This document shows, piece after piece, positions 1-5,775 of a DNA stretch of 8,941 nt (the first letter of the stretch is position 1; each line of letters opens with the position of its first letter). The stretch is taken from NCBI GenBank assembly GCA_016764035.1, contig JAESSQ010000163.1, positions 1-8,941 on the forward strand. Direction: 5' to 3'. The notes under the pieces were generated by a model, which did not search any database, was not told where the DNA came from, and saw nothing but the letters and a program-made list of their open reading frames with translations. A program made the translations under genes and the position numbers. The stretch comes from Gammaproteobacteria bacterium. Its GTDB lineage: Bacteria; Pseudomonadota; Gammaproteobacteria; SZUA-229.

Positions 1-1
1 C

Positions 2-811
2 TGGGTGTCTTATCCTGACATGGTGAAACTGGCCGATGCAACGCCGGTTATCATTGAAGCCGGTATTTCTCAAGACTTTAAAATTACGCCAGAGCAGTTA
101 ACCCAGGCAATTAGCGACCGTACCAAGCTGGTTCTTCTCAATAGCCCATCTAACCCTTCAGGCAAAGCCTACAGCATAGCGGAACTTAAAGCGCTAGCTG
201 ATGTGTTACTAAAACACCCAAATATTATTGTCATGACCGACGATATTTACGAACACATTGTTTGGACGGATGAAGGCTTTAACAATATTTTGAGTGTATG
301 CCCTGAGTTATCGGCGCAAACCGTGGTTATCAATGGCGTATCAAAAGCCTACTCCATGACTGGCTGGCGCATCGGCTACAGTGGTGGCCCCGTTGACATT
401 ATCAAAGGCATGAAAAAAATTCAGTCACAAAGTACCTCAAACCCTAGTTCTATCGCACAATATGCTGCACAAGCTGCACTCGAAGGCGACCAAAGCTTTC
501 TCAAAGACATGTGTGAAGTGTTTAAGCAACGCCATGATTATGTCTACAAGACACTCAAGGAGATAGAAGGCGTTGAGGTTTTACCTAGTGACGGTACCTT
601 TTATAGCTTCGCTTATTTCCAAAACGTGATTGACCGTATGGATGGTATAGAAGATGATGTGCAACTGGCACAATTACTGTTGGAAAAAGCCGATGTCGCC
701 CTCGTACCGGGGTCTGCCTTTGGTTTATCTGGCTATTTACGATTTTCCTATGCAACCGATATGGACAGTCTTGAAAAAGCCCTAAATAGAATCAAGAAAA
801 CGATTGAATAA
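2..811 (+). CDS. Aspartate-type aminotransferase (class I, PLP-dependent), 5' truncated
   Basis: This is the C-terminal 269 residues of a fold-type I aminotransferase. The open frame runs off the left edge, and the first complete codon is TGG at position 2 (W-V-S-Y-P-D). The GTG at 5 is inside the gene and is not a start. Numbering visible residues from W1, the family marks are the NSPSNPSG loop at about 47-54, the cofactor-contacting DDIYEH at about 80-85, the SKAYSMTGWRIGY block with the PLP Schiff-base lysine at about K115, and the substrate-carboxylate arginine in YLRFSYAT near the end. The pattern matches the bacterial Ib aspartate aminotransferases (aspartate + 2-oxoglutarate to oxaloacetate + glutamate, cytosolic). 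Related Ib enzymes use other amino acids or prephenate, so substrate is inferred and no symbol is given. The stop at 809-811 is followed by the tRNA-Asn promoter region. No intrinsic terminator with a T-tract separates the two. Confidence 0.9.
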   Translation, partial: WVSYPDMVKLADATPVIIEAGISQDFKITPEQLTQAISDRTKLVLLNSPSNPSGKAYSIAELKALADVLLKHPNIIVMTDDIYEHIVWTDEGFNNILSVCPELSAQTVVINGVSKAYSMTGWRIGYSGGPVDIIKGMKKIQSQSTSNPSSIAQYAAQAALEGDQSFLKDMCEVFKQRHDYVYKTLKEIEGVEVLPSDGTFYSFAYFQNVIDRMDGIEDDVQLAQLLLEKADVALVPGSAFGLSGYLRFSYATDMDSLEKALNRIKKTIE

Positions 812-830
812 ACACCAATATCGCCTATAT

Positions 831-847
831 AACACTTATTAAGTGTT
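831..847. repeat. Short inverted repeat overlapping the tRNA -35 region
   Basis: The arms AACACTT (831-837) and AAGTGTT (841-847) are perfect 7-bp complements around a 3-nt centre. The right arm ends in the first two bases of the candidate -35 element of the tRNA promoter. There is no T-tract after it and the stem is A/T-rich, so it is a poor intrinsic terminator. It could be a protein-binding site or chance. Confidence 0.4.
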
Positions 848-874
848 GACCGACGCAGTCCAAATCGGTAGCAT
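846..874 (+). promoter_or_regulatory. Candidate sigma70 promoter of the tRNA-Asn gene
   Basis: TTGACC (846-851, five of six consensus bases) and TAGCAT (869-874, four of six) are separated by an optimal 17 bp. The stretch just after the -10 (ACCGCC, 875-880) is G/C-rich, as is typical of stringently controlled stable-RNA promoters. The predicted transcript would begin near 881 and carry a leader of about 40 nt that RNase processing would remove. This is motif reading only. Confidence 0.5.
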
Positions 875-922
875 ACCGCCTTCCGATTAGGGCAGTAAGT
901 CGTGCTTTAATCTTGGAACAAT

Positions 923-998
923 TCCTCGATAGCTCAGTTGGTAGAGCAACGGACTGTTAATCCGTTTGTCCCTGGTTCGAGCCCAGGTCGAGGAGCCA
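923..998 (+). tRNA. tRNA-Asn (anticodon GUU)
   Basis: The full cloverleaf can be folded by eye. The acceptor stem TCCTCGA (923-929) pairs perfectly with TCGAGGA (988-994). The D arm is GCTC/GAGC (932-935 with 944-947). The anticodon stem ACGGA/TCCGT (949-953 with 961-965) closes the loop CTGTTAA, with anticodon GTT at 956-958, which reads AAC and AAU. The T arm CCTGG/CCAGG (971-975 with 983-987) encloses TTCGAGC. The discriminator is G995 and the CCA end (996-998) is encoded. The gene appears to be monocistronic, between its own candidate promoter and a strong terminator. Confidence 0.97.
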
Positions 999-1051
999 AA
1001 TACTTTATATATCGCACCGCTATCCATGGCTCTTTGCGATATCCTGTACAC

Positions 1052-1081
1052 AAAAAAGCAGCACATATGTGCTGCTTTTTT
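1052..1081. terminator. Bidirectional intrinsic terminator (tRNA-Asn / galU-DUF2970)
   Basis: This is a perfect 30-bp palindrome: six A, then GCAGCACAT, its exact complement ATGTGCTGC, then six T. In RNA it forms a stem of about nine pairs followed by a U-tract on either strand. On the plus strand it ends the tRNA-Asn transcript 53 nt after the CCA end. On the minus strand it lies about 70 nt beyond the stop of the DUF2970 gene and would end the galU-DUF2970 transcript. Confidence 0.88.
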
Positions 1082-1152
1082 ATTGCCTGAAAATAATTCA
1101 CTATCCGTGCCATTAAAAATTTAGTGTTCTAATTCACTGTTTGCAGAACTAA

Positions 1153-1401
1153 TTAGGCAACGGCAAAATGCATAACCATTTTTACAATTCCAACAACAAA
1201 CAAGACAAATAATATCGCAAAAATAATTCCACCTATAATAAAATGATGGAACTTGCCCTGTTCAAAATCTCGCTCTCTATTGGCTTTTGTCTGTACACCA
1301 AACCAGGCTGCAAATAAACTGCCCATGAAGGAAAGCGGTGAAATTTTTTTCTTACTGCCGAGCTGCTTATCAGCTTGATTAACGGATTTTTCCATTGTCA
1401 T
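1153..1401 (-). CDS. DUF2970-family small inner-membrane protein
   Basis: This 82-residue protein has a hydrophilic, lysine-rich N-terminus (residues 1-20), a short hydrophobic stretch carrying the recognisable AAWFGVQTKANRERDF block (about 31-46), and one strong transmembrane segment (about 54-78, rich in I, F, V and L). That layout and the FGVQ-x3-NRERDF signature are what I recall for DUF2970 (Pfam PF11174) proteins of beta- and gammaproteobacteria. Their function is unknown. ATG at 1401 is used here, but an in-frame ATG two codons later (1395) is equally possible because neither has a good Shine-Dalgarno. The gene starts 68 nt after galU on the same strand, so it may share the galU transcript or use a weak promoter in the gap. 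The family call is from memory of motifs; the function is not inferred. Confidence 0.85.
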   Translation of the reverse strand: MTMEKSVNQADKQLGSKKKISPLSFMGSLFAAWFGVQTKANRERDFEQGKFHHFIIGGIIFAILFVLFVVGIVKMVMHFAVA

Positions 1402-1433
1402 TATTTTACAAAACAGTAGGTACTAAACAAGAT

Positions 1434-1462
1434 ATATTAATATATTCTAATATTTAGTTCAA
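1434..1462 (-). promoter_or_regulatory. Weak candidate promoter for the DUF2970 gene
   Basis: On the minus strand, TTGAAC (1462-1457) and TAATAT (1439-1434) lie 17 bp apart, each matching four of six consensus bases. They sit in the galU-DUF2970 gap, with predicted initiation near 1427. The region is extremely A/T-rich and contains a 14-bp ATATATTAATATAT palindrome (1432-1445), so promoter-like hexamers are expected by chance. Confidence 0.25.
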
Positions 1463-1469
1463 TTGACAA

Positions 1470-2351
1470 TTAGTCCGTATATTTTAAGCCTTTAAGGTAT
1501 TTCTTAAAGCCTTCAGCCATTTCTTCATGCTGAAGTGCTATCTCAATATTAGCCTCTAAGTACCCGATTTTACTACCACAATCGAACCTTCGACCTTCAA
1601 AACTGTAAGCGTAAATCTCTTCATCTTTTCGTAAATCAGCAATAGCATCCGTTAACTGAATTTCATTTCCTGCGCCACGCTCAGTGGTTCTAAGCTTATC
1701 AAAAATAGCGGGCGTCAAGATATAACGACCGACAACACCTTGGTCTGACGGCGCATTTTCAGGTGCTGGTTTTTCTACTATCTCATCGACGCGCGACAAT
1801 TTATCTTCAAGTTTTGGCCCAGCCACCATGCCATAATTAACACTTTCACTTATTGCCACTGTCTGTGTGCCAATCACGCAGCCCTGTTTTCTGTTATAAA
1901 CATCGACCATCTGTTGGATACAACCCGCGCCACCATTGTTATAGATTAGATCATCGGGCAAGATGACTGCAAAGGGTTCGTTGCCAACCGCAGGTTCTGC
2001 ACACAATACGGCATGACCAAGACCCAGCGCCTCCGACTGACGAATAAAAACACAATTGATATTTGCCGGTTTAACCTCTTCGACAATTTTCAACAATTCA
2101 GTTTTATTACGTAGCCTCAATTCGGTCTCAAGCTCATACGCCTTATCGTAATGATCAATAATCGCATTTTTTGTCCGACCAACTACGAACACCAGCGTTT
2201 TAATGCCAGCTGCAACAGCTTCTTCGGTAGCGTACTGGATTAGCGGCTTATCAACCACGGTTAACATTTCTTTTGCAATTGCCTTAGTTGCGGGTAAAAA
2301 CCGCGTACCCAAACCTGCAACAGGAAAAACGGCTGTACGAATAACACTCAT
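1470..2351 (-). CDS. galU: UTP--glucose-1-phosphate uridylyltransferase
   Basis: The enzyme makes UDP-glucose from UTP and glucose-1-phosphate in the cytosol, feeding lipopolysaccharide, capsule and other glycosylation pathways. At 293 residues it is the usual bacterial GalU length. The nucleotidyltransferase signature PVAGLGTRFLPATK is at residues 10-23, followed by KEML (27-30) and VDKPLIQY (33-40). The metal/nucleotide LPDDLI is at 131-136, VEKP at 192-195, GRY at 208-210, and the family-typical FDCGSK at 256-261. The ATG at 2351 is well supported by AAAGGA on the minus strand, 8 nt upstream. The DUF2970 gene follows on the same strand and fdxA diverges upstream. The homologous RfbA-type dTDP-glucose enzymes lack this exact motif set, so the GalU assignment is firm. 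Confidence 0.96.
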   Translation of the reverse strand: MSVIRTAVFPVAGLGTRFLPATKAIAKEMLTVVDKPLIQYATEEAVAAGIKTLVFVVGRTKNAIIDHYDKAYELETELRLRNKTELLKIVEEVKPANINCVFIRQSEALGLGHAVLCAEPAVGNEPFAVILPDDLIYNNGGAGCIQQMVDVYNRKQGCVIGTQTVAISESVNYGMVAGPKLEDKLSRVDEIVEKPAPENAPSDQGVVGRYILTPAIFDKLRTTERGAGNEIQLTDAIADLRKDEEIYAYSFEGRRFDCGSKIGYLEANIEIALQHEEMAEGFKKYLKGLKYTD

Positions 2352-2425
2352 ATGAAAATTCCTTTAACTATATCTAAATAATTAACTAATTTTAGACCAT
2401 GTTGAGATGTTTGTTTGTATGACTA

Positions 2426-2434
2426 TGGTAAAAT
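2426..2434 (+). promoter_or_regulatory. Candidate extended -10 promoter for fdxA and the nuclease gene
   Basis: TGG immediately followed by TAAAAT (2429-2434, five of six consensus bases) forms an extended -10 element. No good -35 lies at 17 bp; TTGAGA (2402-2407) is too far upstream for this -10 but is 16 bp from the weaker TATGGT (2424-2429). Initiation near 2441 would give a leader of about 75 nt. The leader includes a small CGGG/CCCG hairpin (2465-2478). Confidence 0.4.
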
Positions 2435-2515
2435 TCTACATACACCATACTATTAATCATAAAGCGGGAATCTACCCGTACATGATGTAATCAATAAATT
2501 TTTCGAAATATTGTT

Positions 2516-2839
2516 ATGACCTATATCGTTGTTGAAGATTGTATTAAATGCAAACACACGGATTGTGTGGACGTCTGCCCTGTTGACTGTTTTCATGAAG
2601 GACCAAACTTTCTGGTCATTGACCCTGAAGAATGCATCGACTGCACTCTATGCGAGCCTGAGTGCCCTATCGGTGCTATTTTTGCAGATGATGACGTACC
2701 AGAAGGCCAGGAACACTTTATCGAGCTTAACGAAGAATTAAGCCTTGAATGGCCGGTGATTAACGTCAGTAAAGAGTCACCGCCCGATGCCACGGAATGG
2801 GAAGGCAAGCCCGATAAATTAAAATATCTGGAAAGATAA
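2516..2839 (+). CDS. fdxA: Seven-iron ferredoxin ([3Fe-4S][4Fe-4S], FdI type)
   Basis: This is a 107-residue cytosolic electron carrier closely resembling Azotobacter vinelandii ferredoxin I across its length, including the long C-terminal extension ending in LER. By that alignment C9, C17 and C50 bind the [3Fe-4S] cluster, and C21, C40, C43 and C46 bind the [4Fe-4S] cluster. C12 and C25 correspond to the two non-ligand cysteines of FdI. The protein is strongly acidic, as expected. ATG 2516 is fixed by the conserved N-terminus (TYIVVEDCIKCK), although there is no clear Shine-Dalgarno upstream. The AddB-like gene begins 12 nt downstream in the same frame, so the two are almost certainly co-transcribed. 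The physiological redox partner is not evident here. In FdI-type proteins the clusters are linked to redox or oxygen response. Confidence 0.96.
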   Translation: MTYIVVEDCIKCKHTDCVDVCPVDCFHEGPNFLVIDPEECIDCTLCEPECPIGAIFADDDVPEGQEHFIELNEELSLEWPVINVSKESPPDATEWEGKPDKLKYLER

Positions 2840-2841
2840 GG
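2838..2841 (+). promoter_or_regulatory. Ribosome binding site supporting the GTG start of the nuclease gene
   Basis: AAGG overlaps the fdxA stop codon (TAA, 2837-2839) and lies 10 nt before the GTG at 2852. Because the ribosome finishing fdxA covers this site, translational coupling is likely. GTG 2852 is the first possible start after the fdxA stop in this frame. The next in-frame ATG is about 80 codons further on and would remove conserved sequence. Confidence 0.5.
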
Positions 2842-2851
2842 CGCGGTATTA

Positions 2852-5764
2852 GTGCCTATAGATACTGCGACTCCGTTGTCTACATATAGTAGACCTCCTT
2901 ATCAAGATATACTTCAACATACCTCTGCGTTCATTTTTGATAAATACAGCAGCCAGGCACCTGACTTTTCAAACCTGGTTGTGCTGCTGCCTCACTCGCA
3001 GGTAACACCACAATTCAACGAAGCGCTTTGTCGTTCGCTCAATACTAAAACGCCTGCCATTATTCCACCCTGGGCGGGAACCTTAAAGGCTTGGACGATG
3101 CAATCCGTCAGCAATCAACATGCTAATTATCAGATCATCAGTGAATATGCTCGCCAGCTTCTCTTTATCGAGGCCCTACAACAGTACCCTAACCTGTTTA
3201 AAGAGGAAAATAAATGGCAGGTTACACAGGCACTACTCTCTCTTTTTGATGAACTCAGCTTAAACCAGACAAATTTTTTCGCCACCGAAGAAGAACTACA
3301 GCAGCGACTTCAGCAAGCATATGGCACAGAACACGAGCACCTACTCTATGAAAGCAAACTGGTTTACACCTTGTGGCATGCGTGGCAAAAACAACTGCAT
3401 GAAAATAAACTCTATGACGAAACGGCTGACTACCTTAGTCGGTTAAAACATGCACATACAGCCATCAGCGCACAACAACAGTTTATCTGTCTTGGGCAGT
3501 CTCAATACACAGAAACAGAACGCCAATTTATTAATCATTTAGTCAACAACAAACAGTGTCATATTATCGATTATGCAAGTGCCGTTGAATCAGACAATAT
3601 AAACACTGATACAGAAAATGAAAACGTCTATGCTGACTTCATCAGGGAAAGTTTTACGCAATCGACACTTTCGATAAAACAACGCGCCTTACGTTTTAGC
3701 AAAAACCACCCTGATAACACCGCTGACGACATCCCCTTTTCCACGTATTTAGCAAACAATGAAGAAGCACAGTTACGTGCTATTGATTATTATATTCGAC
3801 TGAAAGTATTAGATGGCAAAAACAACATAGCTATCATCTGTGAAGACCGAAAAATATCACGTCGTTTACGCGCCTTGCTCGAGCGCGCCAACATACCGTT
3901 ACAAGATAGAGCGGGTTGGTCATTGGCGACTACGCAAGCAGCGACCATTATCGAACGCTGGTTGGAATGTATCGAGGAAGATTTTTCTGCCTATGCCTTA
4001 CTGGACTGCCTGAAATCGCCATTCATCGATATTGAAAGTAAACATGGCGACAACGATGATACTTTTAGAAAAAATATTTATCGTTTTGAACATGATTTAA
4101 TTTTCCATGAAAATGTAAGTAGCAATATCGACAAATACAAAGCCAAATTAAAAGAGCGCTTAAACCGCCTCAGTCATTGGCCGACAAATAGCTACGACGA
4201 ACTTACGGATACACTTACTTTTATTCAACAAACGGCAAAGCGATTACGCACCTTGCATTCTGAAAACAATAAGCTTCGCCTGTCGACGTTCCTCGAGGCG
4301 TTAATTGATAGCCTTCATGAACTGGGAGTGTTACAAGGTTTTCAACGTGATGATGCTGGCCTACTGCTATTGAATACATTTGCCTCTCTCAAACAAAGCA
4401 TCAGCCATGCAGACCCGACATTAAGCTGGAATGACTGCAGACTCTGGTTAGGCATGGCATTTGAATCGCAACATTTCACACCTGTCACCAAAAATACCAG
4501 CGTACAATTAATGACGCTCGAGCAAGCATCTCATTGTCGTTTTGATTGCATTATTTTCGCCGCCGTTGAAACACAACATTTTCCTGGTAGCGCACATAAC
4601 CTGCCCTTCTTTAATCAGGCTGTACGCGCATCACTAGGATTAACCACTTGGGAGATGCAACGCGAACAACGCTTTGAGCTTTTCAGTCGTACCCTAATGG
4701 CAGCACCTGATATTTTATTAACCGCCTGCAATGAAGAAAAAGGTGAAGAGAAACCCGTCTCACCCTGGTTAGAATTATTGGTGAACTTTTACCAGCTTAG
4801 CTTTGATAAAAAGTCAGAGAACTTGCAGCTACAACATCTGGTACGAGAAAGTCTAAGCAACATACATCCTGTAATTGACAGTAATGATGATGCGGCCCGG
4901 CTGGAGCAATCGACCCAACCAGCACCGCCTATGCCTGTTGATAGCGTTCCTACTAGAATATCTGCCAGCGCTTACCAACGAATAATCAACTGCCCCTACC
5001 AGTATTTTAGTGCCGACGCACTGCAATTAAAGCCCTTAGAAGAATTGAGCGACGAACTAAAAAAATCAGACTATGGTGAACGTATCCACACGATTTTACA
5101 AAGTTTTCATAACGGCCATAAAAAATACGGCAAAGCATTTAGCCATATAATAAGCGAAGTAAATCGCAAAGAGGCACAGCAATTTTTAGAAAAGTTATCG
5201 AAAAAAGTCTTTTCTTCAGACCTGGATAACAACGTATTACATCGCAGCTGGTTATATCGCTGGCAAAAACATATTCCGTCCTATATCAACTGGCAAATAC
5301 AACATCAATTAGATTGGTCGATTTATCTCTGCGAAGAACACCTTGAAATACCGTTGAACATAGCACCTGACGAATCGGTAACTATATACGGCAGACTGGA
5401 TCGCATTGATCAAAACAAAGAAAATAACACGCATACCATTATCGATTACAAGACCGGTAAAACAGCAAAACAGGATGATGTTTATATTGGTGAAAACGTA
5501 CAACTGTCCACCTACGCTCTACTGGATAGTGAAGCCAGTGAGGTCAGCCATCTCTCGATCGACTCATCAAAACAAAAAGTAGAAACAAAGTCATTTCTGT
5601 CAGATGAGAACCTGACGATTAATAGAGAACAAAATAAACAACGATTAATAAAATTATTTTCACAAATGAAAAAGAAACACCCCATGCATGCATGGGGTGA
5701 CGTTACTGTTTGTCGTTATTGTCATTTTTCCGGACTCTGCCGAAAAGCAGAGTGGCATGAATAA
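2852..5764 (+). CDS. AddB-like DNA repair protein with Fe-S PD-(D/E)XK nuclease domain
   Basis: This 970-residue protein resembles the family annotated 'probable DNA repair protein' (TIGR03623), related to the AddB subunit of AddAB helicase-nuclease. The N-terminal part looks like an AddB-type degenerate helicase fold (VVLLPHSQ near residue 45, PPWAGTLKAW near 75) with no Walker A P-loop. A second helicase-like segment spans about 304-400 (NNEEAQLRAIDYYIR, then DRAGWSLATT at 352-361), and an AddB-like VQLMTLEQASH...ETQHFPG stretch lies at about 551-580. The C-terminal nuclease is clear: H746 (GERIHTIL), GRLDRID with D850, and IDYKTG with D865 and K867. C714 (NCPYQYF) together with C954, C957 and C963 (C-x2-C-x5-C) fit the AddB iron-sulfur staple. 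It starts with GTG, 12 nt after fdxA. Such proteins usually work with a UvrD/AddA-type helicase, and none is visible here. Nuclease activity is inferred from intact motifs; the biological substrate is unknown. Confidence 0.88.
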   Translation: MPIDTATPLSTYSRPPYQDILQHTSAFIFDKYSSQAPDFSNLVVLLPHSQVTPQFNEALCRSLNTKTPAIIPPWAGTLKAWTMQSVSNQHANYQIISEYARQLLFIEALQQYPNLFKEENKWQVTQALLSLFDELSLNQTNFFATEEELQQRLQQAYGTEHEHLLYESKLVYTLWHAWQKQLHENKLYDETADYLSRLKHAHTAISAQQQFICLGQSQYTETERQFINHLVNNKQCHIIDYASAVESDNINTDTENENVYADFIRESFTQSTLSIKQRALRFSKNHPDNTADDIPFSTYLANNEEAQLRAIDYYIRLKVLDGKNNIAIICEDRKISRRLRALLERANIPLQDRAGWSLATTQAATIIERWLECIEEDFSAYALLDCLKSPFIDIESKHGDNDDTFRKNIYRFEHDLIFHENVSSNIDKYKAKLKERLNRLSHWPTNSYDELTDTLTFIQQTAKRLRTLHSENNKLRLSTFLEALIDSLHELGVLQGFQRDDAGLLLLNTFASLKQSISHADPTLSWNDCRLWLGMAFESQHFTPVTKNTSVQLMTLEQASHCRFDCIIFAAVETQHFPGSAHNLPFFNQAVRASLGLTTWEMQREQRFELFSRTLMAAPDILLTACNEEKGEEKPVSPWLELLVNFYQLSFDKKSENLQLQHLVRESLSNIHPVIDSNDDAARLEQSTQPAPPMPVDSVPTRISASAYQRIINCPYQYFSADALQLKPLEELSDELKKSDYGERIHTILQSFHNGHKKYGKAFSHIISEVNRKEAQQFLEKLSKKVFSSDLDNNVLHRSWLYRWQKHIPSYINWQIQHQLDWSIYLCEEHLEIPLNIAPDESVTIYGRLDRIDQNKENNTHTIIDYKTGKTAKQDDVYIGENVQLSTYALLDSEASEVSHLSIDSSKQKVETKSFLSDENLTINREQNKQRLIKLFSQMKKKHPMHAWGDVTVCRYCHFSGLCRKAEWHE
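5665..5699 (-). terminator. Likely intrinsic terminator of the lipoprotein gene, inside the opposing coding end
   Basis: Positions 5678-5699 form a perfect 22-bp palindrome (CACCCCATGCA and its complement). Read on the minus strand, this gives a stem of nine pairs with a 4-nt loop followed at once by TTTCTTTTTCATTT, the form of a Rho-independent terminator. It lies 72 nt beyond the lipoprotein stop codon. On the plus strand the hairpin is followed by ACGTTACTG and has no T-tract, so it should not end the nuclease transcript. The same bases encode HPMHAWG of the nuclease. Confidence 0.7.
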
Positions 5765-5775
5765 GAAGTCTTATT
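5760..5775. repeat. Palindrome containing both convergent stop codons
   Basis: AATAAGA and TCTTATT are 7-bp complementary arms around AG. The left arm contains the TAA stop of the plus-strand nuclease (5762-5764). The right arm contains the TAA stop of the minus-strand lipoprotein (5773-5771). The stem is weak and A/T-rich, so it is unlikely to be an efficient terminator by itself. Confidence 0.5.

Noticed and set aside
5..811. GTG at position 5 as the start of the aminotransferase
   Set aside because: The frame is open to the left edge and the preceding W and following VSYPDMV are conserved family sequence, so the gene is simply truncated by the window.
923..998. tRNA-Asn as an integration site for a mobile element
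   Set aside because: No integrase gene and no repeated copy of the tRNA 3' end were seen; the flanking genes are ordinary housekeeping genes.
1432..1445. 14-bp A/T palindrome between galU and the DUF2970 gene
   Set aside because: It is composed only of A and T in a very A/T-rich gap, so it is easily due to chance. There is no G/C stem for a terminator.
2465..2478. CGGG/CCCG hairpin in the fdxA leader as a riboswitch or attenuator
   Set aside because: There are only four pairs with no T-tract or conserved aptamer features; the 164-nt gap is too small and simple to support the claim.
2593..2808. Antisense and alternate-frame open frames across fdxA
   Set aside because: They overlap a strongly conserved ferredoxin, have no ribosome site and no recognisable protein pattern.
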